A stretch of 64,000 nucleotides of DNA from Chthonomonadaceae bacterium. Its GTDB lineage: Bacteria; Armatimonadota; Chthonomonadetes; Chthonomonadales; Chthonomonadaceae. How positions within the stretch are numbered: position 1 is the stretch's first letter; the number at the start of each line of letters is the position of its first letter. The notes under the pieces were generated by a model. That model worked only from the letters and a program-made list of their open reading frames with translations, was not told the origin of the DNA and searched no databases. This document shows, piece after piece, positions 26,900 to 35,748 of the stretch. The stretch covers positions 36,352-100,351 of the forward strand of contig DAIDKH010000003.1 of the NCBI GenBank assembly GCA_027450145.1, written 5' to 3'. Both the position numbers and the translations under genes were made by a program.

Positions 26900-28057
26900 A
26901 TGAAGATTCACGAGTACCAGGCGAAGGAAGTCCTGGCGAGAAGCGGTGTGCCTGTTCCCAAAAATGCAGGTGTGGCGGATACGGCCGAACAGGCAGCACA
27001 AGCCGTAGAAAAGCTTGGTGGCCGGGGAGTTATTAAGGCACAGGTTCACACCGGCGGGCGCGGCAAAGCCGGCGGCATAAAAGTAGCCGAGAGTCCGGAA
27101 GCTGCGCTTGAAATTGCCAAGAGCATGCTGGGAATGATTCTGAAAACTCATCAGGCGCCTCAGGGTATACGTGTTGACAAGGTCCTCATTGAAGAACCCA
27201 TCACAATCACCTCCGAGATATATGCGGCGGTGTTGCCAGATCGCGTCTCTCGTAAGAATGTCATTATCCTGAGTGCCCGTGGTGGCATGGATATAGAGGC
27301 TGTTGCCGAGGAAGATCCCGATGCCATAGCCCGTCTTTCCGTGGACCCGCTGGAAGGCGTGTGCGACTACCAACTGCGTGATCTCTGTTTCCGTGCCAAG
27401 ATTGAAACCGCCTTTGTAAACAAGGTGAGTGGATTCCTTCGCAGTCTCTATAATGCGTTCGTCGCTTGCGATGCGTCGTTGCTCGAAATCAACCCGCTTG
27501 CTGTAACCGACACTGGTCGCGTACTGGCAGCGGATGCCAAAGTGGACATTGATGAGAGCGCACTATTCCGGCATCCCGAACTGGCAGGATATGCGGAAGA
27601 GAGCGAGGATGATCCCATAGAGGCCGAGGCTCACAAGAAGGACATCGCCTATGTTCGGCTGGGCGGCGACGTTGGTATCATTTGTAATGGCGCGGGCCTT
27701 ACAATGGCTACTATGGATGCAGTTCAGCGGGCAGGTGGTCACCCTGCAGATTTTCTAGATGTCGGCGGCGGCGCCCAGGCGGAACGCGTCAAAGAGTGCC
27801 TTGGAATTGTACTTTCGGATCCGAACGTAAAGGGCGTACTCATTAATATTTTCGGCGGCATTACTCGGTGCGATGAGGTGGCCAAGGGGGTAATCACTGC
27901 TACTCAGTCCATGGACATTAAGGTACCAATTGTTGTGCGCCTTGCAGGTACAAGGGCCGCGGAAGGCAGCGCCATTCTAGCCGGCAGTTCGCTTGTTCCT
28001 GCAGAGACCATGCAAGACGCAGCAGCTCAAATCGTGAGGCTCGTGAATGCCGCCTGA
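26900..28057 (+). CDS. sucC: Succinate-CoA ligase (ADP-forming) beta subunit
   Basis: The ATG at 26900 follows AAGGAG by 6 bases and begins [16 protein letters not shown], the family N-terminus; the open frame reaches upstream to 26522 but has no support there. The 385-residue protein matches the usual size. The ATP-grasp region is at residues 1-230, including [14 protein letters not shown] and LEINPLAV. The C-terminal CoA-ligase domain contains [10 protein letters not shown] and [13 protein letters not shown]. The enzyme makes ATP from succinyl-CoA in the citric acid cycle and needs an alpha subunit (SucD). No sucD follows; the next gene is rsmB, overlapping by 11 bases. The partner gene must lie outside this window. 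Confidence 0.96.
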   Translation: MKIHEYQAKEVLARSGVPVPKNAGVADTAEQAAQAVEKLGGRGVIKAQVHTGGRGKAGGIKVAESPEAALEIAKSMLGMILKTHQAPQGIRVDKVLIEEPITITSEIYAAVLPDRVSRKNVIILSARGGMDIEAVAEEDPDAIARLSVDPLEGVCDYQLRDLCFRAKIETAFVNKVSGFLRSLYNAFVACDASLLEINPLAVTDTGRVLAADAKVDIDESALFRHPELAGYAEESEDDPIEAEAHKKDIAYVRLGGDVGIICNGAGLTMATMDAVQRAGGHPADFLDVGGGAQAERVKECLGIVLSDPNVKGVLINIFGGITRCDEVAKGVITATQSMDIKVPIVVRLAGTRAAEGSAILAGSSLVPAETMQDAAAQIVRLVNAA

Positions 28058-29444
28058 AACTGCCGCGTGTGAACGGCCACAGCATGCTCAGACGCCGCGT
28101 GCGCTCCTGGCGGCCTGCGAAATAGCCAGCCGCTGGGAGGAACGACAGGACAGCATATCTGCGGATAGGATCGTCAATACTGAAATTCGCTCACGCAGGT
28201 ATCTTGGTTCCCGCGAACGGCGTGAGGTTGCAGAACTGGTCTTTGGTTACATTCGCGCAAAACGAAGGCTGGAAGCGGTTCTAGCCTCGCTGGGCCTACC
28301 CACACTTGCAGAGAATGGGGTGCGCCTACTTGCCCGAGAGCAGGGCTATCCCGATGCGTTGGACATAACCGATGAACAGATGCGTTCTGCGGTGAGCGCA
28401 CTGCCCAACGAGAGCAACGCAGTAGAGTATATCGCCAAGGTGCTTTCATTTCCCGATGATTGGGCCCATTCGCTGGTAGGTATTTTAGGTGACACGGATG
28501 CGATTTCTGCTGCTCAGGCGTTGAACAGCCGCGCACCTACGACATTACGCGTAAACACCCTCGCAACCACACCAGATTACGTACTTAAGCTTATAGAAGG
28601 TGCGCAAGCTTCTCGATGGTCACCGCTCGGAGTTCAACTCACGTCGCAGGGGAACATATTCGATTTGCCGCACTTTCGGGATGGCTGGTTTGAGGCGCAG
28701 GAAGAGGCCAGTCAGCTCACTGTTCTTCTTGCAGATCCACACCCAGGCGACATCGTTGTAGAAATTGGCGCTGGTGCAGGAGGCAAGTCGCTGGCACTTG
28801 CTGCACACATGCTTAACACCGGCGCAATCTATGCAATAGACAGTTCGCCTGCGCGTCTGGAAGAATTGAAACGACGCGCAGCCAAGGCAGGGGTTACCTG
28901 TGTTAAACCCCTGGCGGTATCCTCTGATTCATTCGGCACCTGGACACCAACGAGATCCGTACAGCATACTTTGAGCGGGCTGATGAGTCGCGCAGACGTC
29001 GTCCTGTTGGATGCGCCTTGCACGGGGAGCGGCGCTTGTAGGCGCCGGCCAGATGCGCGCTGGAGAAGCCTTACGCCGGCGGGATTCACCACTTTGCAAT
29101 CCAAGCTGCTGTTACAGGGAGCGATGTTCACTGCTCCTGGCGGCCATTTGGTATATAGCACCTGTTCATTCGACCGTGAGCAAAACGAAGAGATCATAGA
29201 GGCGTTTCTTGAAACGGATTTCGGTAAGCTCTTCAGTGTTGAGCCCGCTATTCCGCGTATACAGGCTGCAGCGGCCTGGGCGGCAACCTGCAGGCCCGGA
29301 TTGAAAGCACGACGCGAGCAGGAACTAACGGCACCCGAGCAGATTGAATTCGAAACACTTAGCGCAGAGCAACACATGCGCACCTGGCCCCACGTTCACG
29401 GCATGGACGCACACTTTGCCGCGTGTCTCCGAAGGGAGAGGTGA
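28047..29444 (+). CDS. rsmB: 16S rRNA (cytosine-C5)-methyltransferase RsmB
   Basis: RsmB methylates C967 of 16S rRNA (E. coli numbering) with S-adenosylmethionine. Residues about 15-140 form a NusB-like RNA-binding domain (EIRSRRYLGSRERREVAELV). The methyltransferase domain includes a SAM-binding loop near 232-240 (VEIGAGAGGKS), motif IV LDAPCTGSG near 320 with RRRPDARW, and the nucleophile motif YSTCSFDREQNEE near 369. The two catalytic cysteines, PCT and TCS, are both present. At 465 residues it has the family length. The start overlaps the end of sucC by 11 bases, and GAGG lies upstream. Confidence 0.92.
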   Translation: MPPETAACERPQHAQTPRALLAACEIASRWEERQDSISADRIVNTEIRSRRYLGSRERREVAELVFGYIRAKRRLEAVLASLGLPTLAENGVRLLAREQGYPDALDITDEQMRSAVSALPNESNAVEYIAKVLSFPDDWAHSLVGILGDTDAISAAQALNSRAPTTLRVNTLATTPDYVLKLIEGAQASRWSPLGVQLTSQGNIFDLPHFRDGWFEAQEEASQLTVLLADPHPGDIVVEIGAGAGGKSLALAAHMLNTGAIYAIDSSPARLEELKRRAAKAGVTCVKPLAVSSDSFGTWTPTRSVQHTLSGLMSRADVVLLDAPCTGSGACRRRPDARWRSLTPAGFTTLQSKLLLQGAMFTAPGGHLVYSTCSFDREQNEEIIEAFLETDFGKLFSVEPAIPRIQAAAAWAATCRPGLKARREQELTAPEQIEFETLSAEQHMRTWPHVHGMDAHFAACLRRER

Positions 29445-29449
29445 CCTGT

Positions 29450-30253
29450 ATGACTTCACCAGGTGCGGTACAACCTGCCGAGCCGCTATGGGCGGCGTTT
29501 CAAAGGCGCGGTAACGACCACCTGGTTCACCTTGCGCAAAACAGTGATTGTAACAGGCTCGAGGAACTGGCCCGCTTACAACAGGCGTGTGCGTGCTACC
29601 GTGAAGCCTTACGTATTTTACGGGAGGGTGATCTGCCTCCCACAGCCGAAGTACTCAACCGCCATGTAGGCGCTTGCAGACGACTCGTTGTCCTCTTGGA
29701 TGAACTGGGAGAACATGCCGCAGCAATTGCAGCTTTACAGGAGGCAGCTGACATTTATGGTCTGTTGGATACCCCAGAGGGCAATTTAGAGCGGGAGGCG
29801 TGTGCCCGAGAGATCGTTAGACGTACTGCATTATTACGACAGACACCATCTGAGCGGCTTTACCTGCTGGTAACACATTTCGAGAGGCGGCTGCTACGGT
29901 TGGAGGTGGAGAATGCCGAGGGAAGTGAGCAGGCGGAAATTTGCTTGAAGCTTGCTTCGGTTTTCTTGAGAAGCGCACATCCTACTGAGGCTGCAATCTA
30001 TCTTCGGCGAGCTATCGACCACCTTGGGCAGAATGTCGCACCTACCGATTTCCACCTGGCGGCTGCAGCCCATTATCGCCTCGGCACCATCATGGCAGAA
30101 GCTATGGGACAGCCAGCTCAAGGGTTAGAGCACCTGAAAGCCGCCATTACCTATTATACTAAAATGGGTCGGCTCTCGAAGGAGGCGGAGACCGACTGCA
30201 AGGCGGCTGCCCGCTTACTTACTGTCTTGAGCCGGCAAAATCCACGGGCGTAA
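29450..30253 (+). CDS. TPR-like helical protein of unknown function (267 aa)
   Basis: ATG 29450 is preferred over the in-frame GTG at 29423 because AGAGGTG lies about 7 bases upstream. The protein is almost wholly helical and contains TPR-like pairs, for example LQQACACYREALRIL, GEHAAAIAALQEAADIYGLL and HPTEAAIYLRRAIDHL. It has no signal peptide or membrane segment, so it is probably cytoplasmic. I see no enzymatic motif. It begins a few bases after rsmB ends and is followed 16 bases later by a LON-domain gene, so all three are likely co-transcribed. Confidence 0.78.
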   Translation: MTSPGAVQPAEPLWAAFQRRGNDHLVHLAQNSDCNRLEELARLQQACACYREALRILREGDLPPTAEVLNRHVGACRRLVVLLDELGEHAAAIAALQEAADIYGLLDTPEGNLEREACAREIVRRTALLRQTPSERLYLLVTHFERRLLRLEVENAEGSEQAEICLKLASVFLRSAHPTEAAIYLRRAIDHLGQNVAPTDFHLAAAAHYRLGTIMAEAMGQPAQGLEHLKAAITYYTKMGRLSKEAETDCKAAARLLTVLSRQNPRA

Positions 30254-30269
30254 AAGTGAGACCCATTCC

Positions 30270-30971
30270 TTGAAGCATCGTAACGTTGACGAGATATATC
30301 GCCTGCCCCTTATAGCGGTAGAGACCGTCATATTCCCTGGCCTGCCATTTAATGCCTTCCTTTCTGGCAGCGTGGCAATATCTGCCGCGTTCCACTCTAT
30401 GAAACAAGAGGAGGCCGTTGGATTTGTTCTCGCTCGCCGACCAGGAATGGAAGCTCTGGAGTTCAACGTACACCAGGTAGGAACTTGTGCGATCGTCAAA
30501 AGCGTGGATCAATCCCCGGATGGTGCTGCATCAGCCTTTGCAATAGGCATAGAGCGCTTTATTATCCGATCACTTTCCCACACGCTGGCTGGACCGGTCA
30601 TTGCGATGGTAACCCCATTGCGGGAATTTGAAAACGAGAGTGATGCGCTCACTCACTCAGCTAATAGGCTACATGCCCTGGTACTGGTTTATTTAGACCT
30701 GGTTGCCGCGCGGTTAGGCGAAACCGTACCGCCAATCTACTTTCCAGGGGATCCATTCGAACTTTCCATGTGTATTGCGTCGGTGGTGGTGCCTGAGCCG
30801 GAGATGAAACAGAATTTGCTTCAGCTTGTGGACACGCACCTGAGGCTGGAAGCCGAGCTTGTGTGGCTTAAGGCGGAAATACGGCGCCTGCGTCAGGAGG
30901 CGGATCAGTTTCGAACTTTTACCCTTGACGACCAACAGGTTCGGGACTCCCTGCGACATATGCGCAACTAG
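30270..30971 (+). CDS. LON substrate-binding domain protein
   Basis: The 233-residue product begins with a LON N-terminal (PUA-like) domain: YRLPLIAVETVIFPGLPFN opens the first strands, and FAIGIERFIIRS and LRLEAELVWLKAEIRRLRQE follow in the usual order, the last being a coiled helix. The ATPase and protease domains of Lon are absent, so this is a stand-alone LON-domain protein, a common bacterial form thought to bind proteins. The TTG start at 30270 fits the family N-terminus but has only a weak ribosome binding site. It appears to close the operon that starts with the PIG-L gene. Confidence 0.85.
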   Translation: MKHRNVDEIYRLPLIAVETVIFPGLPFNAFLSGSVAISAAFHSMKQEEAVGFVLARRPGMEALEFNVHQVGTCAIVKSVDQSPDGAASAFAIGIERFIIRSLSHTLAGPVIAMVTPLREFENESDALTHSANRLHALVLVYLDLVAARLGETVPPIYFPGDPFELSMCIASVVVPEPEMKQNLLQLVDTHLRLEAELVWLKAEIRRLRQEADQFRTFTLDDQQVRDSLRHMRN

Positions 30972-31368
30972 CCTGACGAACGTCACAACTTGTGTGTATA
31001 CCGCCAAACACTCAAGGAAGTCGCACGGTATGAGATTTGAACCTTAACGCATTATTGGCTGCTATAGTAGTAGTGGATCTCCTCCTACAAACTACTTGGA
31101 AATCGTTGTTCACCGTTGCTGTGTTGTGAATAACATGATGTGCGCCCACCTTGTTAGTCGCAACGCTTCGATTATTATTAATTTGCATTAGAAGCGAAGT
31201 TCATACGCGAGTATGATGCGCGCACATTTTGAGCAACGCTACATGCAAGAATGCTTGCCCATTCGTTAATCGGTGCGTAGTCCATCGTAACCTTGATTAA
31301 GCGCGTCATTGTGTAGCTTTTCAATTCTAGAGACTTGGTTTCTTGGTTGAGGCTAAGGATCCGCTGAA
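30972..31368. other. Intergenic region between convergent units
   Basis: No coding sequence is supported here. Two small hairpins are visible: CGCTTC (31164-31169) with GAAGCG (31191-31196), and TCATAC-GCGA-GTATGA (31201-31216). Neither has a T-run. They may mark the ends of the two converging transcripts, but that is weak inference. Confidence 0.5.
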
Positions 31369-32646
31369 CTATTTGGTTCGGGTTGCAGCCGGCAAACTAA
31401 GGGATGCAGCTGCTGTACCCAGTTGTTTAAGTGCGGTAGCTAAGCCTTGCTTTGCAGGAAGTAATCCCGGCCGAAGCTGCATGGCCTTTTTGAACTCAAC
31501 TACGGCACGTGCCGTTTGGCCAGTTTGGAGGTACATTTGCGCAACTGCGAGATGAGCTTCGGGATCACCTGGACGGTTTCGCACGTCGAGTGTTAGCCTT
31601 GCTGCCAGTTCATTTACCTTCTGCTGCTGTGCAGCATCCGCAAGGAGTGGTTTTGCCTCTGCGATCTTTCCTTGCGACACGAGTATTTGCCCGAGCATTA
31701 GCGTAATCTGGTTGTACGATGGATCTTTTGAGTAGACCGCCCTAAAATCACGTTCAGCTGCCGGCAACTGGTTAAGCGCACGTTCCGCCTGTCCGCGAAG
31801 TGCCAGTGCCTCCAGGTTAGCTGGCTGATGTTGGAGTGCGGCATTTAGGTTGGTTAGTGCCTGGGATGGGTTGCCTTGAGCCGTTGCAATTTTCGCCGCC
31901 TCGATATACAGCACTGCGGGGTCGTTAAAAGTTGCAAGATTCGCGTTGATGAGCGCCTCTGCCTGAGCGAACTGGTTACCTTTACGGTACGCGTCCACCA
32001 GGAGTGGTATGATGGCCGTATCCTGTGGTGTTAACTTGTACGCTTGGATAAACTCCTGTTCGGCTTTTGCGAAACGAGTGGCCTGAACATCAACCATGGC
32101 AGTTGCTACAAGCAGTGGAGTAGAATTTGGCGTTCGCTTGAGAGCTGCGTCTAACAGGTCTGCTGCCTCCTGATTCCAACCTAGTGCAACATACCTAACG
32201 GATAGGCGCGTAAGAGCATGCACGTTGTTTGGGTCTAGTGTAATCGCCTTACGGTATACGTCAATGGCTAGGTCTTCACGCTTTTCCAGGGTTAGGCAGT
32301 CACCCAGATTGGCAAGCATCTCCGCGTTGCTAGGATCTCTTGCCACAGCCTTGCGCCAGTATCGCTCCGCCAACAGGTAGTTGCCATTATCCTGTAATTG
32401 AGCGGCGTACGCAGCCTGTGAAGCAGCGTCCAAGGGGTTCTGCTGGGCCGTGGTTTTAGCTTGCTGTAACACCTGTGATGCTTGATTGGCTGCCTGTTGG
32501 GCAGCGCGTTTTGCCGCAATTTCCGCATTGATCTGTTTAACCTGCACCGCTAATCTGCGGCGAATGGGCAGGGTAATGACGTATGCTGCCAGTAACACCA
32601 GTAAAACCGAAACAAGTATGATTTGCTGTTTACTCACGCTTTTCAT
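31369..32646 (-). CDS. Membrane-anchored TPR protein
   Basis: The ATG at 32646 gives MKSVSKQQIILVSVLLVLLAAYVITL, a signal-anchor segment; a GTG at 32664 would add six residues. A coiled stretch rich in Ala and Gln follows (residues about 40-75), then about nine TPR repeats to residue 420, with typical WRKAVARDPSNAEMLANLG and FKKAMQLRPGLLPAKQGL-type pairs. TPR arrays bind other proteins. The gene lies 91 bases downstream of an exported UnbV/FG-GAP protein gene in the same direction; such pairs recur in related phyla, and a joint extracytoplasmic role is inferred. Confidence 0.88.
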   Translation of the reverse strand: MKSVSKQQIILVSVLLVLLAAYVITLPIRRRLAVQVKQINAEIAAKRAAQQAANQASQVLQQAKTTAQQNPLDAASQAAYAAQLQDNGNYLLAERYWRKAVARDPSNAEMLANLGDCLTLEKREDLAIDVYRKAITLDPNNVHALTRLSVRYVALGWNQEAADLLDAALKRTPNSTPLLVATAMVDVQATRFAKAEQEFIQAYKLTPQDTAIIPLLVDAYRKGNQFAQAEALINANLATFNDPAVLYIEAAKIATAQGNPSQALTNLNAALQHQPANLEALALRGQAERALNQLPAAERDFRAVYSKDPSYNQITLMLGQILVSQGKIAEAKPLLADAAQQQKVNELAARLTLDVRNRPGDPEAHLAVAQMYLQTGQTARAVVEFKKAMQLRPGLLPAKQGLATALKQLGTAAASLSLPAATRTK

Positions 32647-32737
32647 AGGACTGAATTGTACCACTCAATGTATCTTTATAAACCGCTGTGAGTCCGATGT
32701 TCGCTGAGTTGTGGCATCGATCGACCCGGTTCGACAG

Positions 32738-34468
32738 CTAGGCACTCGTCGCGACCGCCCCATTGCCTTCCGTGATCGTCCAGATCTTGTTTGGCGCGAG
32801 GCCCTTGTGTGTTTCCCGCAGACCAGAAGGCCATCGAAGTTCGACATCGAGACCTTGGTTTACCGCTCCTAGTCCAAAATGAAGGCGCAGGTCTGAGGCA
32901 GATAGGTAGCTTGATCCGCTCCTGCACGTATCGACCTGTGTAGTGCCGTCGGGCATATGAACAGTCACCTTTGTTCCTATACCGCTGCGATTGCTTTTGT
33001 TCCCGACCAGGTGTATGCCGAGCCAATTACCCTGGGGCCCGCTCGATTGCCAGAGATATGCCGGCCCGCCGTTAGTGGTAACCAGAATACAGATTTTGCC
33101 ATCATTAAATAGGTTGGATTTCGCAGCGCCTCTTCCTACAATGGGCGTAGCGAGCGGCCCGGCCGGGTTCAGTGCCTGGAAGCGCCCATTACCGTTGCCC
33201 TGATAAAGGAGGGGCAGCTCCCGATAGTGCTGGTACGGATAGAACTGATGGATGTTATCCTGTACGTGACCGTTTATTACCAGAACATCAGAAACACCAC
33301 GATTTGCGAAATCGGCAAAGAGTGCGCCGAAACCGACATTGTTGTGGCTGGGAGGACCCACCCCGTTGTTGCCGGCCTCATCTTGAAAGATACCTGTGGA
33401 AACCTCTCTGTATAGGCAAGTTTCCGCGGTTGTATAATTCCCCAAAACAATGGCAGCAGAATTCGCTATCATTGCTACATCAATGCCCATTCCGGAGTGC
33501 GGGTTACCGGCAGCATCAGTTGCGAAACCGCTCTGCAAACCCAATTCCTCAAACGTTCCATTTCCCTTGTTATGCAACAGCAGGCTGGGCACGGTGTCGC
33601 ACGCCACAAATAGGTCCTGGTACCCATCATCGTCGTAGTCATAAACCAGAACGCCGAGCCCTTTAGCCATCGCTGCAGAGATGCCCGATTTAACAGTAAC
33701 ATCTGTAAAGGTACCGTTTCCATTGTTGTGGTACAGCCGGCAGTTTGTGGGAGGGAACGCATTAGGTATGCAGTAGGTGTACACATTCGTTGCAATTTTA
33801 CACGGCATATCATCTTTAAGCGTTCGATACCTTACGTAGTTGCAGATGAAGAGGTCTAGGTGACCGTCATTGTCATAGTCTACCCAGCAGCAGCTAGTTC
33901 CCCAAAGTCCGTTGTCGTCTGTGATACCAGACGCGGCTGTAACATCAGCAAACCGTTTCCCTCCCTCGTTCTTAAAGAGGTGACCAGGCCCTAATGCACA
34001 TGTTACATAAAAATCTGGGTAGCCATCATTGTCGAAATCACCAACAGCGACGCCGTAAGCAAAAAATTTTGTATCTGCGAGCCCCACAGCGGCTGTAACA
34101 TCAGTGAACGTACCGTTGCGATTGTTGTGGAAGAGCCGCAAGGAAGGACCATTGACGCTAGAGTAGGAACCCGGTAAGGTATGTCCGCTTAGCAGCAGGA
34201 TATCCTGCCAACCGTCACCGTCATAGTCGATGAAGGCACAGCCAGAACCCATTGTCTCGATGAAATAGCGATGAGGAGAGCGGCCATTGACGGCAGTGAA
34301 GTGAATGCCTGCACCGTCCGTTATATCGGTAAGTTCAATGTGAGCGCTTGGCAGGGTTGAATTAGGCAGCGATTTGGACGGACTATGCCCGGCACATCCA
34401 AATTCCGTTCCTGCCAACGTCAAAGCAGAAAGATGTAGAAACGTCCGGCGGTTGATGGTATTAGGCAT
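32738..34468 (-). CDS. Tat-exported FG-GAP/ASPIC-UnbV repeat protein
   Basis: The N-terminus INRRTFLHLSALTLAG is a twin-arginine (Tat) signal with RR at residues 7-8; a Cys follows at 25, but the preceding residues are a poor lipobox. Several calcium-binding FG-GAP/VCBS blades are visible: IDYDGDGWQDILL, VGDFDNDGYPDFYV, VDYDNDGHLDLFI and YDYDDDGYQDLFVA. These make a beta-propeller. The C-terminal 110 residues are an ASPIC/UnbV domain (GNWLGIHLVG, LRLHFGLGAVNQ, VELRWPSG). The protein is predicted to act outside the cytoplasm. It sits between a small membrane protein gene and a TPR gene on the same strand. Confidence 0.92.
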   Translation of the reverse strand: MPNTINRRTFLHLSALTLAGTEFGCAGHSPSKSLPNSTLPSAHIELTDITDGAGIHFTAVNGRSPHRYFIETMGSGCAFIDYDGDGWQDILLLSGHTLPGSYSSVNGPSLRLFHNNRNGTFTDVTAAVGLADTKFFAYGVAVGDFDNDGYPDFYVTCALGPGHLFKNEGGKRFADVTAASGITDDNGLWGTSCCWVDYDNDGHLDLFICNYVRYRTLKDDMPCKIATNVYTYCIPNAFPPTNCRLYHNNGNGTFTDVTVKSGISAAMAKGLGVLVYDYDDDGYQDLFVACDTVPSLLLHNKGNGTFEELGLQSGFATDAAGNPHSGMGIDVAMIANSAAIVLGNYTTAETCLYREVSTGIFQDEAGNNGVGPPSHNNVGFGALFADFANRGVSDVLVINGHVQDNIHQFYPYQHYRELPLLYQGNGNGRFQALNPAGPLATPIVGRGAAKSNLFNDGKICILVTTNGGPAYLWQSSGPQGNWLGIHLVGNKSNRSGIGTKVTVHMPDGTTQVDTCRSGSSYLSASDLRLHFGLGAVNQGLDVELRWPSGLRETHKGLAPNKIWTITEGNGAVATSA

Positions 34469-34497
34469 GTTATTTTCGAACAGAATGAAAAATGTAA

Positions 34498-34533
34498 TGC
34501 AGCTCGGTAAACGTGTTGGTTAATCGAGCTGCA
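34498..34533 (-). terminator. Hairpin terminator after the small membrane protein gene
   Basis: TGCAGCTCG (34498-34506 on +) and CGAGCTGCA (34525-34533) form a 9-bp perfect stem with an 18-base loop. Read on the - strand it is followed by ATTACATTTTT, a partial T-run. It lies between the small gene and the UnbV gene. Confidence 0.5.
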
Positions 34534-34564
34534 GTGAATTCCGTTGCCGAGTTTGCGGCATAAA

Positions 34565-34771
34565 CTATTTAGCGGCCCCTGGTGCGGCACCGCCGGGTCC
34601 CATCATACCGCCAGGCTGTTTGCCCAGATTTTTATAGTGGTCAATGGTTGCCTGCGTTTGATTTGACGGGCCAGGTTTCGCATTAAAGGCTTTAAGGCCA
34701 AAATAGCCTAGAATAACGAGAAGTACAACTGCCACGGCAGCGATAACGGGCATTGGTATAGATTGTTTCAA
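34565..34771 (-). CDS. Small single-pass membrane protein (68 aa)
   Basis: A TTG at 34771 is chosen as start: GGAGGA lies 8 bases upstream, and the protein then reads MKQSIPMPVIAAVAVVLLVILGYFG, one transmembrane segment. The remaining 40 residues are polar and end in GGMMGPGGAAPGAAK. An ATG-led frame from 34819 exists but lacks a ribosome binding site. Small proteins of this shape sit beside DUF1559 genes in my experience of this group, but I cannot name a family. It lies 89 bases after the prepilin-like gene. Confidence 0.7.
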   Translation of the reverse strand: MKQSIPMPVIAAVAVVLLVILGYFGLKAFNAKPGPSNQTQATIDHYKNLGKQPGGMMGPGGAAPGAAK

Positions 34772-34807
34772 GGTACATTTCCTCCGTGAAAGGGAACAGG
34801 TTATAAG

Positions 34808-34849
34808 AATTCGGCACACTCTACCATTATCGGTGGAGTGTGCCGAATT
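34808..34849 (-). terminator. Long perfect hairpin after the prepilin-like gene
   Basis: AATTCGGCACACTC (34808-34821) pairs perfectly with GAGTGTGCCGAATT (34836-34849). The stem extends by ACC/GGT across one wobble around an ATTATC loop. It starts 11 bases after the prepilin stop and overlaps the leader of the next gene. It may end most transcripts and protect the prepilin mRNA. Confidence 0.65.
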
Positions 34850-34860
34850 AATTTGGCTAA

Positions 34861-35709
34861 CTAGTTGGCCTGCGTACCCCAGAGAAGATCAACAGTGATC
34901 TGAGTGTCGCGAGACCACTTCGAGTGACCATCTGCGTAGTCGATATTCTCACCACCAGAATGGCGAGCCTGAGTGTTGAACTGTGCTAGCTGAGCTGCGG
35001 TGTATGGGCCAAAGTTACCGATGTCGTCCTGGTTGCCTCCGCACATCGTTTGATCGCCGTTGTAGAAGCAGTTTGCCCATGCAACGCGTGCGATAATTAC
35101 TTTGTGCTTTGGATCATTAGGATTGGTAGGATCGGGTTCAAATTGCGACTGGCCAAAATATCCTGACTCAGCAGTGGGTGTGCCATCCGCAAGGATGAAC
35201 GTTTGGGCAGGTACGGTTAGAGCGGCGTCCGTAACAGGGGCAAATCCACTCCAGTCACCTTCCAGTACTGTCTGGTTGCCAATAATACCCAGTGGTGCAT
35301 TGGCAAGAGCTTGCGGTACGCCGTCGTTAACGATGTTGCCGCTTAGCCAGCCGAAGAAATTGGTTTGGGCCAATGTAGACTGATCGTTGTTGTCGGGGCA
35401 GTTGTATACACCGGCACTCTTAACGTAGGGGTAGATTGCGTTTGACCAGAAGGAGGTTACGTTGTTTTTACCTGGTCCGGAACCGTACTGCCAGCTGTTA
35501 CCCCAGTTCCAATAGGGGAACGTCTCGTCATAATCCTGCACATACATCTGCATGGAGAGACCCAACTGGTTCATGTTAGAAAGGCAAGAGATAGCACGTG
35601 CCTTCTCTCGTGCCTGAGCGAATACAGGGAAAAGAATTGCTGCCAAAATGGCAATAATAGCTATGACGACCAGTAGCTCGATAAGTGTAAAGGCATTACG
35701 CCGCTGCAT
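34861..35709 (-). CDS. DUF1559 prepilin-like (type II pseudopilin) protein
   Basis: The N-terminus [20 protein letters not shown] is a classic prepilin cleavage/methylation segment: cleavage before the Phe of FTLIELL and a hydrophobic helix after it. Residues about 35-270 are the DUF1559 domain with [17 protein letters not shown] and the C-terminal H-x9-DG signature ([13 protein letters not shown]). Such proteins are abundant in Planctomycetes, Lentisphaerae and Armatimonadota and are thought to build pseudopilus-like structures or be exported by type II machinery. The gene follows a lacI gene by 39 bases, so regulation by or together with that repressor is likely. Confidence 0.95.
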   Translation of the reverse strand: MQRRNAFTLIELLVVIAIIAILAAILFPVFAQAREKARAISCLSNMNQLGLSMQMYVQDYDETFPYWNWGNSWQYGSGPGKNNVTSFWSNAIYPYVKSAGVYNCPDNNDQSTLAQTNFFGWLSGNIVNDGVPQALANAPLGIIGNQTVLEGDWSGFAPVTDAALTVPAQTFILADGTPTAESGYFGQSQFEPDPTNPNDPKHKVIIARVAWANCFYNGDQTMCGGNQDDIGNFGPYTAAQLAQFNTQARHSGGENIDYADGHSKWSRDTQITVDLLWGTQAN

Positions 35710-35748
35710 ATTTGTACCCCCGGTTTAAGTTAGACTCGAGTTCAACCA

